The position numbers and the translations under genes were made by a program. From Aphelidium insulamus (lineage: Eukaryota > Aphelidiomycota > Aphelidea > Aphelidiaceae), in the NCBI GenBank assembly GCA_036784855.1, contig JAZDSV010000014.1, positions 186,001 to 250,000 on the forward strand: a stretch of DNA of 64,000 nucleotides, given 5' to 3'. Numbering within the stretch: position 1 is the first letter of the stretch; each line of letters begins with the position of its first letter. Shown in pieces: positions 23,255-34,396 of this stretch. Below the pieces are notes generated by a model, which worked only from the letters and a program-made list of their open reading frames with translations, was not told the origin of the DNA and did no database searches.

Positions 23255-24435
23255 TTATGCAAGAGTAATTCGTGTTCCGTGCGCTACCCGTCGGTCCCAT
23301 GTTGATCCTCCAGCGATCATAGAACGGCCATCCGATGACTCCTGGGCTTCCAAGCGTTTGCTGAACTCATCCAGAGCTTTAACAGGATCACCGTCTATCG
23401 ATGCGGAAATCCTTGCATAAGCAGAGGGAGTTGTGATACCGACACCGTAATTTGCGGTTTGCTCTGACTGTTTTTGCAACTGAGTATCTATAGTCTCTTT
23501 ACTGGACGTAGTCACGGATAATGGACTCGGTGAAAAGTTCCAGTCTTTATCGGAATGCGCCTTCCGATCTCGACGTAGTTTGTCCTCGTACAATTTGGCA
23601 GCTTCTTCGTCGGTATACGCTTTGGTTCGCCCAATCTGTTTCCGTGCCTTATAAGCATCGATAGTAATTCCTAATTTTTTTGCGCCTATTTTGTCTGCAT
23701 ACCGTTGTTTTTGCTCCAAAAGTTTGCGATATTTTTCCGCTTTCTGGGCAACGGTCAACTTCTCCTTCCGGTGTACCGAGCGACCACCGGAAAGCTCCGC
23801 ATTATCCGCTGTAGATACGCCAGCAGCATGATGACTACACGGCTGCGGTGCGGCCACGCCGTTGTTACGCAACATTGTATCAGCCTGTGCAATTTCTCGA
23901 CTATCATAATTTCCAGGAAACGCCATCCCATTGCCACCGGTACATTTGATCCATACTATTTTTGTACGCTTGGAAGTTAAAGCGCCCGGAACATCTGTCA
24001 TGAAGGATTCTTGAGGCACTGAAGCAGCTTTATTGACACCACCTTTCCGTTTTCCACGAAGGTGGGACATATATAATTCGCAGCTTTTTCATCAGTATAC
24101 CTTTTGTATGGCGTTCTCTTTTTTCGTTCTTGATATGTATGATATATGGCATTGCGCTTGTCTTCGTTGTATCGCCTGACCTCCGCACGCTTACGAAATA
24201 GCGCTGCTAACTGCGCAGTGGTCAAACCTTCTGCCTCGTGCGGACGAAATCTTCTCCATGTTTCTCTACTATCTTCTACGGGAACTTCGGGAGCAACCGG
24301 TATATTGAATTCCACGTGTTGAGAGTTGGTGGACGCAACGTCTCTTGCCACAACTTCAACTACCGGAGGCCCACGTTCAACATGCTTAGATCCGTGTGTG
24401 GAAATGTCAGATGCTGTAGCCTGCAACCCCACCAA
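23255..24435 (-). CDS. Module-repeat protein, N-terminally truncated paralogue, frameshifted
   Basis: Two overlapping frames (24435..about 24070 and onward to 23255) join if an extra AT in the run at 24068-24075 is removed, giving about 392 aa. The first 50 residues match the middle of the neighbouring 24757..26079 protein (PPVVEVVARDV; VAPEVPVEDS). There are two copies of a roughly 60-residue basic module: LTTAQLAALFRKR...YTDEKAANYMSHLRGKRK and LTVAQKAEKYRK...YTDEEAAKLYEDKLRR. No signal peptide is visible upstream, unlike its paralogue, so the 5' end may be lost or lie on an exon I did not find. Confidence 0.6.
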
Positions 24436-24436
24436 T
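24432..24436. promoter_or_regulatory. CCAAT box at the start of the truncated module gene
   Basis: CCAATCA at the apparent 5' end of the minus-strand 23255..24435 frame, which fits a start further downstream or a lost leader. Confidence 0.25.
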
Positions 24437-24756
24437 CAGATTGGCGTCCAGAGTTTCCTGCTGATGCGTTGTATAAGTACTCAGCACTCAGCGGCTATCT
24501 ACATATTGTGACTTACGGGCCGCTTCACGGCGTAATAATTTTTGTATGGTGGAACGTCTATTGCTTGCCGGGCTCTGAATCAGTCAATTGCCATGTGCAC
24601 CATTTGGAATTCACATTTGCCATTCATTTGCAAGTAATATAGTCATAGAGACTCGGACCTTTGTTTGATGCGAACTGTTTCGGCATATTAAGTGGTTATA
24701 CCTGTACCTCACGAAATGCTGCAGCTTTTTCTTCTTTTTTCTTTTTTCTTTTGGAG

Positions 24757-26079
24757 TCATATCGAGTTTTGCGGCTCCCTTTTCAGCGCGCGACGCTTTA
24801 TCTGTCCTAAGCGCATCTTGAGATATTTCACAGCGGCTTCCTCATTAGAGATTTGGTCCCATTTTGCCCGCGATTTTCCTGCTACTCTACGCTCATCGAT
24901 GCTCTTGCCGGCTTTCGCAGCAACCCGCTTCTTCGCAGATTTATTTCGTTTTGCGTAATGTTGGCGATATTTGTTAGCAAGCTCATCGATGTTCCAGTTA
25001 GTGCACCATGCAACGTGATGTTTGGCACCAATTTTTCTGATTTTTTCCTTGAGGTCCTCTATTGCGCGGCAGGCTGATTCACTATATATGAGGGGGTCTT
25101 CTAGACTGCTCTCCACAATGGCCAACAGTTCCTCCCCGGACGGTTGCAAATTTTTGGAAAGTTCTCCGCTACTTTCGACAAGAACATTTGCAGCAATCGG
25201 TATATAGATATCCATCATGTGGGCGTTAGTGGCCGCAGCTTCATTTAATGTAGGTCTACATTCGATATCACGATCAGAACACAGTGCAGGCATGGTTGCG
25301 CCACATCGGAGTGAAGATTCCCACGGATTAATCGTATCAGATTCCGTATCGCCGGCAAGAAATTTATCACCAAACTCATCTGGTGTTCTACCAACAGTGA
25401 ACGACTCGTCACCAAACAGCGATCCCGCAATTCCGAGATATCCCTTTGCTGCCTCATCAACTGCCAATAGCAGTTCTTCGTACGATGGAAAATTTCCGGA
25501 GTGCTTCCCACTATCTTCCACAGGAATTTTTGGCACATTCGGTATATCGAATTCATAACTCTGCTGGGAGTTGACCTCAACGTCTCTGGCCGCAAAATCG
25601 AATACTGGAGGTTCACTTTCGATATCGGAGCACAGAGCGGGCACGTTTGCGCCAGATTCGTATCGAGGACCACACGGGTAACTCGTTTCAGATAATTCCG
25701 TATTGGTATTGGAATTGGGAAACATTTCAGCAACCTCGGCGGCGGTGAACAACTCGTCGCCAAAAAGCAAGCTTGTTGCTCCCAAATCGTCATCTGAGCC
25801 CCATACAGGCACGGCTCTGTCAAACATGGACAGAAATTGCTGCGGGTCATCATTCAATCTGTCCTGAATGTCATCAACACGTTCAGTCGATGCGTCGCCG
25901 TACAACAAACTGTAAGCATTGCCCCCTCGCGCATGCTCCTCACCCCCATGCTGACGAGCGTAAAATCCATAATTTTTATGGCCTGTAGTAGATGAATCCA
26001 CCTTCGCTGATGGCAGCACCATTGCATGGCCGCACAACGCCGTGCTCGCTAGCAGCAAATGTGCCAAAACTTTTTTCAT
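24757..26079 (-). CDS. Secreted repeat protein with basic C-terminal modules
   Basis: 440 aa, intronless. Residues 1-19 are a signal peptide (MKKVLAHLLLASTALCGHA). Two tandem repeats of about 100 residues lie at 103-207 and 219-321, each with an L-F-G-D-E-x-F-T start, a PALCSD centre and an IP-x-x-x-x-VE-S-x-G block. The C-terminal 75 residues are basic: ANKYRQHYAK...RVAAKAGKSIDERRVAGK (the RYAxKxG module) and NEEAAVKYLKMRLGQIKRR (the EEAA motif). The domain order is leader, acidic repeats, basic tail. I do not recognise a known family. Parts of it are shared with the adjacent 23255..24435 gene. Confidence 0.75.
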   Translation of the reverse strand: MKKVLAHLLLASTALCGHAMVLPSAKVDSSTTGHKNYGFYARQHGGEEHARGGNAYSLLYGDASTERVDDIQDRLNDDPQQFLSMFDRAVPVWGSDDDLGATSLLFGDELFTAAEVAEMFPNSNTNTELSETSYPCGPRYESGANVPALCSDIESEPPVFDFAARDVEVNSQQSYEFDIPNVPKIPVEDSGKHSGNFPSYEELLLAVDEAAKGYLGIAGSLFGDESFTVGRTPDEFGDKFLAGDTESDTINPWESSLRCGATMPALCSDRDIECRPTLNEAAATNAHMMDIYIPIAANVLVESSGELSKNLQPSGEELLAIVESSLEDPLIYSESACRAIEDLKEKIRKIGAKHHVAWCTNWNIDELANKYRQHYAKRNKSAKKRVAAKAGKSIDERRVAGKSRAKWDQISNEEAAVKYLKMRLGQIKRRALKREPQNSI

Positions 26080-26684
26080 CTTTTGGGATCGTTTGGAGAA
26101 AATGCGCCCGCCGTTGAGCCAATCATGAGCATTAAGGAGACCTCCTGACTATATGGTTGCTGCATCTCTGCAAGTAATAGACTTGCGCTTGAACAACAAT
26201 GTATTTCTCTGCGTATTAATTATTACTTCACGGTTTGGGGTATTTCGTACAACAACTCATGATGTATGTATTGCTATTTGTGTGGCTCCACACTGCAATA
26301 GATTTTTGACACTGGACGCAAACGTTTACCAGACACCCTCTACCCTATGCGGTAATGCAGTCATGGGGATGTATGCTTCCCTTATCTTGATGTACTGAAC
26401 ATCTCGGCATCTCGGCAACTTACTAGGTTACATACTAACTATTTCTAAATAATGCATCTCCAACTTGTTTTCAAAAGGATATCTGCGATTACGCGGCAAT
26501 GCGATATTTACGGGAGACGGCGTTGACTCGGGGTCATTTCCCGCCACTGGAGGGTTTTCTCGGGATGCAGACGTCGTAGTAGTGTAAACAGAGTCGGAAT
26601 TAACTCTTTTCAAAAGGAGAATTCATCTCCAACAGGCTTATTCGTATTAATAATCAGAGCACTGCATACAATTGTATCAACGAC
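26080..26684. other. Divergent intergenic region upstream of SEC11
   Basis: 605 bp between two divergent starts. It includes the CCAAT box at 26119. Otherwise I see no gene or repeat. Confidence 0.5.
26119..26123. promoter_or_regulatory. CCAAT box upstream of the secreted repeat protein
   Basis: CCAATCA, 40 bp before the minus-strand ATG at 26079. Confidence 0.4.
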
Positions 26685-27498
26685 ATGCTGCTGCCAAAGG
26701 GAATGTCGCTGCGACAGGTTTGTGGCATACTCAGTGCCCTACATGCACAACACCCCTCACGCACACTCACTCTATCTCATTCGCACGCAGAGCCTGCGGC
26801 AGGGACTGAACCTGTGCCTGGTGGTGGCATCGGCGTGGATCATGTGGCGCGCCATGGGCCTCTACCTCAACACCGAGAGCCCCATCGTGGTTGTGCTCAG
26901 GTGCGTATGCATACATCACTGTGCACACAGTTGCGCTTTATATCTCCAAATCACAGTGAGTCGATGGAGCCGCTGGTGCAACGCGGTGACCTGTTGCTGC
27001 TGTCGCTGGCCGACGACCGGATCAATGTGGGCGATATATGCGTATTCAAGCTCAATGGGCGCGACATTCCCATCGTGCACCGCGTAATCAAAGTGCATGA
27101 CGAGTGAGTTGGCACACAAGTATATATCTGTATATGTGGGTGTTGACGGCCAGGGATGCTACGGGCAAGCAGTACATACTCACAAAGGGCGACAACAATG
27201 AGGCGGACGATCGGGGTCTGTACAATCGGGGTCAGCAGTGGATTCACCGTGACAACATCATGGGCCGTGTCATTGGGTGGGTGGCTGCACACACATTATT
27301 AGCAGCAGTGGTGTGGTGCCTATTTATATACATTTATACGTGTACATATAAAATATACATCTGTATGATATTCACCATACATGCAGCCACTTTCCACAGA
27401 TGGGCATGCTGACAATTGTGATGAATGACTATCCGATGGTGCGCAACGTGCTGCTGGGCGCCATGGGAATATTTACGTTGACGTCGCGCGAGCAGTAA
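26685..27498 (+). CDS. SEC11: Signal peptidase complex catalytic subunit SEC11
   Basis: Exons 26685..26717, 26791..26900, 26957..27103, 27154..27280, 27400..27498; 171 aa, the usual size. It removes signal peptides from proteins entering the ER. An N-terminal membrane helix (LCLVVASAWIMWRAMGLYL) is followed by ESPIVVVLSESMEP, where the catalytic Ser precedes Met; the usual SGSMEP reads SESMEP here. The eukaryotic catalytic His is in DIPIVHRVI, then GDNNEADDRGLY and the C-terminal TIVMNDYP block. The enzyme would process the many secreted proteins encoded nearby. Confidence 0.93.
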
Positions 27499-27555
27499 TA
27501 GCACACCGTTGTGCATGATGTTAATACAGCGCTCCTTGAGCCACGATGGATGATA

Positions 27556-27705
27556 TTTGTGGGACCATACTCCTATATATATGCAGTATATATATATATA
27601 TAGCGTATATGACGTTTATGTGGCAGTTTATTTGTGGGACCATACTCCTATATATATGCAGTATATATATATATATATATATATAGACGTTTATTGTGGC
27701 AGTTT
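27556..27705. repeat. 75-bp tandem duplication with AT microsatellites
   Basis: Units start at 27556 and 27631 with TTTGTGGGACCATACTCC and end in GTGGCAGTTTA. They differ mainly in (TA)n length. Between SEC11 and PHF5A. Confidence 0.75.
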
Positions 27706-27794
27706 ACAATAAGATGGCGGCGCAGAGGGCCGATGGTGGCAGCGCGGGACAATGAGCCAGCGGCCACCAGTAGCACAGAGCACCGCGGCCAGTG

Positions 27795-28238
27795 TCACCC
27801 AGCTTTCTGACCGTACTTTTTCCGCTCATAGAACAGGTCTGTGCGCGCCGAACCCAGATTCACAATCTTTGGACACCCATCACGATCCTTCTCCAGCACC
27901 GTGCACTCTTTGCAGTAGTACGCGTCGCTGATGCCCGGCCCGCCGCAGATGGTGCACCGGCCCTGCGCGTTGCCGTAGTTGCACTCGTCGCAGATGCGCA
28001 CCAGTGTGCACGGGCGCACGTACGAGTCGCAGATGACGCACTTGCCGTCGCATTTGTCGCACAGGCGCCCGATGGCGATGCCGGCCTGTTTGCGGCACCT
28101 TGGCTCGTTACATTAGCATTTGTCAGCGTGGGTATGCACAGTGTGCACACGCGTATAATATACATGCACCTAGACACATATGCAGCGGGGATGTGGCAAG
28201 CGCACGTACATGATCAGATCGGGGTGGTGCTTGGCCAT
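27795..28238 (-). CDS. PHF5A: PHF5A/Rds3 splicing factor SF3b subunit
   Basis: Exons 28238..28210 and 28098..27795 (111-nt intron, phase 2) give 110 aa, exactly the family length. It begins [16 protein letters not shown] and has the characteristic repeated CxxC zinc-finger knot ([39 protein letters not shown]) and ends [12 protein letters not shown]. It is part of SF3b in the U2 snRNP and helps branch-point adenosine recognition, consistent with the many introns here. Confidence 0.96.
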
Positions 28239-28432
28239 TATTAGTGTCTTTAATATAATAATATGGAGAGTGTAAGCGCGTTGATTGATTGTGTTAATCA
28301 ACAAGCTTGCTTCCATCATACAACTGGCTGTATGCTTCTTGATACATATTTACACAGTGTTCCTTGACTATAGGCATCATGTGCATGTTAGCTATATGTA
28401 TGGCACTTGTATGCACTTCCAGCCCTGTTATT

Positions 28433-28464
<32 letters not shown>

Positions 28465-28703
28465 TTCTCTCAATTAAGCTAGACGGTTTGTTAAACAAAC
28501 TTTGTTGTAAGTTCCACGATCACGTATGTCCATATGTACGCTGATAAAAGTATTGCAAGACACACTCTAAATGGGATCAGCATTCCGCCATTACACGTGG
28601 CGAACCGGTCGGCCGTCACCGCATACCGTTACACTGAGCCATCGTAGTCATAGGTGGAATACAGACATGCATAAATGTATTGAGACGCGATTACGCTTGA
28701 CTG
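28239..28703. other. Divergent intergenic region
   Basis: 465 bp between the PHF5A and PC-esterase starts. It holds a CTT microsatellite; otherwise nothing recognised. Confidence 0.5.
28432..28469. repeat. CTT/TTC trinucleotide microsatellite
   Basis: About 38 bp of (TTC)n with one interruption. Confidence 0.85.
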
Positions 28704-29934
28704 ATGCAAATGTCACGTGCGGCCGTCTCTACTAGCAGGCGGTCTACCCACATCGCTCTGCTGGCCGTGCTGTGCTGCTGGTCATTCCTGTCGCTGTGGC
28801 TGGTGGACTGGGGTGCCACCACAGCATATATGCGCCGTCGCCATCGGCATCGCGGCATTACCACTGTTTCCTCCGCCGCCGACCTGCGACAGAGGCGTGC
28901 CGACAGTCTGCATCGATATCTGGACTGTGTGTCCGCCACTGGGCGCTGGGTGCTGGATCGCACTCTCAAACCGATGTATGTTGACACCAATGTCACCGAG
29001 GAGGCACTTGCCGATCCAACACCCTCGTCGGTATTCTGGTGGCAAACTAGTGACGAGTGTCCACTGCAACAGTGGGACGTTGAACAGTTTTGTCGCGCGC
29101 TGGCCGGCAGGAACTTGATGCTTCTCGGGGACTCGCTCAGGTGCGCTTGTTAATATATATGAATATATATATATATATTAGTTAATGTCTTATTGCAGTG
29201 GTCAGTTCCATTCCAAGTTGAATGCAGCGCTGAATGGTCGTCGCGACAATCAGCTATGTCCAGGTGACGGTGTGCAGATGTGCAGCCAGTTTGCAGACAA
29301 TGTTAAGCCCGCCTGTTCATATCACATCCGGAACGATAGATTGTCGTTGCGGAATGACACGGCCATCGACAAGGTGGGGAATTTCTACGAGTATCCGTGG
29401 CTGCGGCAACTGGCCACGCGCGACATCGGCATTCTCATACTGAACAAGGGCGCGCACTATGAGCCAGATGATGTGTACATGCGACGGTTGCGTGAGACTG
29501 TCGACTACCTCATAGCCAACACTCCGCCCACGATGCTCAAGATTTGGCGCAACACTGTTCCCGGTGGGATCCTTTTTATATGATACTTTAATTTTATTCT
29601 TATACTTTATTCTTATACTTTATTCCATCTGATGTTCGATTTAGGCCATAAAGATTGCGGCAACTATTCGGCGCCAATTGAACATCGACAGACCGGCACC
29701 CTGCCATTCAACTGGGCCGAGTTCCCGCGGCAGAACAGGCTAGCAGAGGAACTGATACGGAAACAGGGCAGGCATGGTTTCGTCACGATGGACGTGGAGA
29801 CCATGACTGTGCTGCGGCCCGATCACCACGCCACCCCGCCACGTGACTGTCTACACTATGCACCGCGTAGGATCCCGAGCCCAGTCGACTTTTGGGTCCT
29901 TTTATTTCACAACATTCTGCTCCATGAGTCATGA
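28704..29934 (+). CDS. PC-esterase / TBL-like type II membrane acyl-transferase or esterase
   Basis: Exons 28704..29140, 29199..29563, 29645..29934; 363 aa. A short basic N terminus and one hydrophobic helix (THIALLAVLCCWSFLSLWLV) make it a type II membrane protein, probably Golgi. The lumenal domain has LLGDSLSGQ (the GDS serine-hydrolase motif) and a C-terminal DCLHY, the paired D..H signature of the PC-esterase/TBL (trichome birefringence-like) family. Relatives add or remove acetyl groups on extracellular polysaccharides or glycans. The substrate here is unknown. Confidence 0.8.
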
Positions 29935-30021
29935 CCATGATATCATTAAAAAATTGCATGCATTGAAATGATCGTAATGTATATAAATCAATTAGTTTGA
30001 CTGTCGATCCAACATTCAATT

Positions 30022-30485
30022 CTATAGCCGGCGCCCACCGAGTGCATGACCCTTTCCATTACCGTCATCCACTGCCCACGGAGAATCGTGCATATATTTG
30101 AGCAACTGTCTAACATGGGGATCCGTTGGTCGCATCGGTTTTGGGCGTACTAAAGCTGGTCCATTTGGAAATGCTACCAAACCTCTACACTGCTCACAGT
30201 TCGTGGATGCAGTAGACGAGCGCTTGTTGGGTGCAGCTTTGATATCCATGTGAGCGTTATTACTTGACAACAGGTGTCGCTTCCCGTCCTCGAGCCATCG
30301 ATCAGTGGCTGTTGTCGAGTAATTAGTCGAGCAGTATGCACTGGCACTACAATACCTTGCAATAAAGCCTGCAAATCCCCTAGATCACCTAGAGGCGCAG
30401 ATTGATGCATTGGGGCGCCATCAGATATGCAAATCCCAGAGAGAACTGCCAGTGCGAATGGTAGCACGATATTGCTAGTGTGCAT
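30022..30485 (-). CDS. Small secreted protein of unknown function
   Basis: Exons 30485..30356 and 30308..30022, 47-nt phase-1 intron, 138 aa. Signal peptide MHTSNIVLPFALAVLSGICI, then DGAPMHQSAPLGDL. The mature part is rich in Pro, Lys and Arg with a CEQC pair. No known domain. The ATG was chosen because the leader follows at once and a CCAAT box lies 77 bp upstream. Confidence 0.65.
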
Positions 30486-30561
30486 ACTAAATAAAATACT
30501 AAATACTGCTACGAAGTAAAAAACGCGACATGCGCGTTGCATGCCGCTTGCATCTCAATGA

Positions 30562-30566
30562 CCAAT
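30562..30566. promoter_or_regulatory. CCAAT box upstream of the 30022..30485 secreted gene
   Basis: CCAATCA, 77 bp before the minus-strand ATG at 30485. Confidence 0.4.
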
Positions 30567-30675
30567 CAAAACGCGTGCTCTGTGCCCCTCGCGTTAGAAC
30601 TTTGTCAGATTAACTTATGCCAAGCATGCAAGGTCATTTTATATATTAATACCGGATGTAGTGTAGTATTGATAG

Positions 30676-31336
30676 TTAATTGTTTGATAAGGTCAGCTTC
30701 CACAATGCCTTCGCTGCTTGTTCTTCGGTAACTTTGACATGGCCACGGCCACTGGTCGCTACGCTGTCAGGTTCTTCACCGTAAAACTGTGCTACTATAT
30801 CTGGAATGGGTCGTTTGGGCTTCGGAATTCTGATCTTTGGTCTTTTCTCGTGCGAAGCAGATCGCTTGTGTCGAGTGACTTTCTTGTACGGTCGCAGTGG
30901 CTTTCCCTGTTTCTTTCTTCCTTGACGGCGACCATCAACAGCCTTGGCGCTGCCATAGTTTTGAGTCACTATCGGAAGTCGGGGTTGGGGCTGTGTTGCA
31001 GGATGCATGAATTGCGGCATTGCACTATATCTGCGGTATTGTTGATTATAGAGCTGTGCCATGTATGCATGAATATGTTGCTGATACAGGTGTTGATAAT
31101 ACACCTCCTCCAGGCTAGCTTCTGCAACCATTCTGTCAATACTGATATATATACCGTAGATAATATGTTAACTTACGTTCCCAGGCCTCTATCAGTCCCG
31201 CATAATGTTGATAAGGAGCGGCAACACTTGGCGGTTGCGTACAGGGATCTGTAGGCATAGCAACAACCATGCTAATGCTATGCAGACCAGCTTGTACCGC
31301 CAGAACAGATGCTCTGAGAATGGTGGCGGAGCGCAT
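30676..31336 (-). CDS. Secreted basic protein with EEQAA motif and RPYKK patch
   Basis: Exons 31336..31177 and 31121..30676, 55-nt phase-1 intron, 201 aa. The leader is MRSATILRASVLAVQAGLHS. The mature part has a Tyr/Gln/His-rich stretch, then a strongly basic run (GRRQGRKKQGKPLRPYKK) that could act as a nuclear localisation signal, and ends TEEQAAKALWKLTLSNN. The RPYKK and EEQAA pieces recur in other secreted proteins in this window. Function unknown. Confidence 0.7.
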
Positions 31337-31428
31337 GAAGATTTCAGAAATTGATGAAGTTTGAAAGGAAGAGCACGCGCATAAATTTCGCACTATATCC
31401 GCGTGCGCGCTCTCCTGACAATTTGCGG

Positions 31429-31433
31429 CCAAT
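31429..31433. promoter_or_regulatory. CCAAT box upstream of the 30676..31336 secreted gene
   Basis: CCAATCA, about 93 bp before the minus-strand ATG. Confidence 0.4.
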
Positions 31434-31485
31434 CAAATCAATTCAGATAATCTACTTTTCTACGCCACAGAGTATTGCAAAGTGG

Positions 31486-32109
31486 TTATTTGTTACCATA
31501 ACGGCGTCTTCTTTTCTGCTCCGATTTTAGCATTAGCATTGCATATGCTGCAGCATCATCTTTTTTTTCTCTTTCGTGCTTTCGCCTAGAAGCAGCAGAG
31601 GGCGCGCGTCTACCAGGTGATTGCGATACGTGGTGTAGTTTATCGCCATCTTTAGATGCCTAACATATGGGCATAATTTTACTGAATAAAGCAGACAATA
31701 TATCATCATATCGACATACCGCTAAGGAATCCTCCGCAGTAATCGTCGTTTGATAAGCAGGGAAAGGAGGAAGGTGAAAAAACGTGCAGCCAACTGGACA
31801 ATCGAGGCGGTGATGGTTGACAAGCTCACCAGGCGGCACCATATCATAAATCCTGTGCAACGGTAAAAAGCCCGAGTAACGATCGCCAGATGGACCTGCA
31901 TATACGGAATCCGTGGAAATTTCGTTCGCTGGATCCCATGGACCGTCCGCGACACGATGCCTTTCGGATAATTCACCGTCAGGCACATCGGAATCATATA
32001 GTTGCTGCGTGATATCAGAAGCAGGAGCACTGGACTTGGTCGTTCTTGCAGCCATTAGGCAAGAGCTACAGCAGGCCAGGATAGCAGCTGCTGTGCTCGC
32101 GGTGCGCAT
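31486..32109 (-). CDS. Secreted protein with basic C terminus (DDAAA motif, KRRRR)
   Basis: Exons 32109..31720 and 31659..31486 with a 60-nt phase-0 intron; 187 aa. Leader MRTASTAAAILACCSSCLMA. The second exon, too short to show as a long open frame alone, encodes SRRKHEREKKDDAAAYAMLM and then KSEQKRRRRYGNK, a monopartite-type nuclear localisation signal. The acidic part DSDVPDG is shared with the 56010..56795 protein (DSDMPDG). A weak CCAAT-like TCAATCA is 25-30 bp upstream. Confidence 0.7.
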
Positions 32110-32224
32110 TTTTGACACGTTTTCGTTCACCAGGTCAATCAGATATTAATGTATCTCTATTAATGTCCATGAAGTTGCGGACAGGCGTGAACTGCACAGA
32201 GGATTTAATATTTGCAAACATAAA

Positions 32225-34396
32225 TTATGAAGATGTACACGACTTGCCGCGCATGGGAGCGCTGACAGGCTCCGTGTTACCGGCAGTGACCTTGTGTGGC
32301 TGGCCTTGGAATAAGTATTCAACTAGAAGCACACGGCGCCTTCTCCTGTCCCATGGACACGGGTCGTAGAAGCCGGGTAGGTCGGCCTACACAGTGAATA
32401 TTGTGTCGATAAATGACAATCAAGGCAAACCTTGCTGATGACACCCGGAAAAACCAGCTGTGTGTTGTGGACCATCATTTGCACCGGCACTGTCACATCT
32501 ATCATTGCCACTGCAGCATCCTCGCTCTCCAAAATCGTGCCACTAGCGTCCAGGCAGCCGTAAATGGCTGACACTATCACCAGGCCGTTCGATGCTTGCT
32601 CGGCGGCCACCCGCTTATCGTATGACTCCTTGACCAGCGCCACATAGTCGGCGGATTGTTGTCGCTGCTCTTGCACTTGCTCTCGGAGTTGCTCGCGGAC
32701 CTCTATCGCCCGTCTGGTAGGAAGGTTACAATAAGATAGTACAGTATACTTTGCATGACACATACTGCTGCTGGCGTAGTCGACGCCGGGGTGCCAGAAT
32801 CAGCGACTCGGCGGTATAGCCTAGCAGCAGCGGGACTGCGGCTGTGAGCAACAGGAAGCGCGGCGTCCACTCCTCGGCAATAACCACCGGCACCGACAGT
32901 GTCTGGGTGTACCGGCTGGCACGCAGTTTGACCAGCACCGGGCCACTGGCCATAACCTGCAGCGCCATCCCGATCCGATTGTGTCGCGAGAACAGTGTGC
33001 GACTGGCACCCGCGGTAACTGATGCTCCCGACGCGGTGCTGGCCTCGGCGGACATCTGCAGTGAGACGCGCTTGCTGGGTCGGTGGGTGTGAGATAGGGA
33101 GACGGCAGACTCGGCTGAGCCGGCCTGCACTGACGCCTCGGTGGTGGACCGCTGCGCCATGTGCCGCACGCCCAGAGTGAGCGAATCCTCTGCGAGCGCG
33201 GGCCATCGATAATTATCATCGCCACTGCCCATTTGCCACTCGCCGGTGCTGTACGTCATCCAGCCCGCGATGCTGGGTCCAAGAACACGCTCCACAGTCA
33301 TTTCCAGTGCGGGAGGCTGGGTGAGCGAGCTGAATGTGGCCGAGACATTTGCCGACGCTCTGTCACTGATCCGCCCGCCGGCCTTCAGCGCCAGAAAATT
33401 CGTCACACCCGCTGCCACATCGACCTCGGTCCAAAACGCGGGCGACACAGCTCGCCGACACGTGGCCAACACATACCCACGTCCTTGGCCGTTGCTGGAG
33501 AGCATAGCCCCGCCCACTGTGGCCTGCGTGGTATCCGTGATAGACAACTTGTCATAAGTCAGTTATGTATGCAGATGCCATATATATACACACCTCTGTG
33601 GATTGTGAGAGGCTTAGTGATGCAATTTCGGGCAGCAGCACCTCGGCAAGCCCAACCAGCCCGCCACTGTCACGCAGCCGATGCTTCTCGGCCCGTACAA
33701 ATGGATCAAACAACGTCTGGGCATCCAACTTGACCTCCAGCTTGCCCTGCGTGGCACGCACAGTCTGCTCCACTGCCAGCCGTTTCCGTCGCAGCTTGCC
33801 GCGCTCAAACTCGGCGCGTATCTGCGGACATTATTATAACTGCAGTTGAGATATGTAAATCTAGATGTCACGAACCTCTGCGGGAGTGGCCAGGCGCGGT
33901 CCAACCTGCCAGTCGGACGCCATTGTTGTCAACCCTTCATGCCCATACAGATCGTACACGGCGCGCTTTGTCGGGTCAGACAGTACTGCCCAGCCGTGTC
34001 AGTACACGTTATATCATTGTATGTACAAGAAGAAGGATTACCTTCGTAGGCCTCGTTGATCAGATGGAAGCGTCGCTCGGCAGCTGTCTTCAGTGACGCG
34101 TCCGGGTGCTTGTCCGGGTGGAATAGCATAGACAGGCGGCGATAGGCGGCCTTGAGCTCGTCGTCGGATGCCTGCACGAGTCACTCATGCGCGACAGGCA
34201 CCACCACAAAATTTTCACCCACGTCTCGTCCACATGCCAGCACCGCGTAGTAGTCGTCAGCACGGACACCCGTTACCTCACCGCCGTCCTCATGGGCGTC
34301 ACTGTCGGCATCATCTTCACCCTGTGCCTGCGCGCCTTGCTCCTCCTCTTGCTGGCGGTCTAACCGGGGAAAGTCGCGCTCTGTCGCGTTTCTCAT
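32225..34396 (-). CDS. DNAJC11: DNAJC11-like mitochondrial J-domain protein
   Basis: Seven exons: 34396..34223, 34171..34042, 33985..33876, 33821..33594, 33547..32766, 32713..32431, 32386..32225; 622 aa, close to animal DNAJC11 (about 560). The J domain has [29 protein letters not shown] (HPD present) and [21 protein letters not shown] beta-rich DUF3395-type middle and the C-terminal VIDVTVP-like (MIDVTVPVQ) and LPGFYDPC blocks identify the family. DNAJC11 associates with MICOS/SAM at mitochondrial cristae. The last exon was located from the LPGFYDPC motif and phase. Confidence 0.92.

Noticed and set aside
25245-25853. 202-codon minus-strand frame
   Set aside because: Overlaps the secreted repeat protein in another frame; no leader or domain.
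26428-26613. 61-codon minus-strand frame between divergent genes
   Set aside because: No leader, splice partner or similarity to the secreted families.
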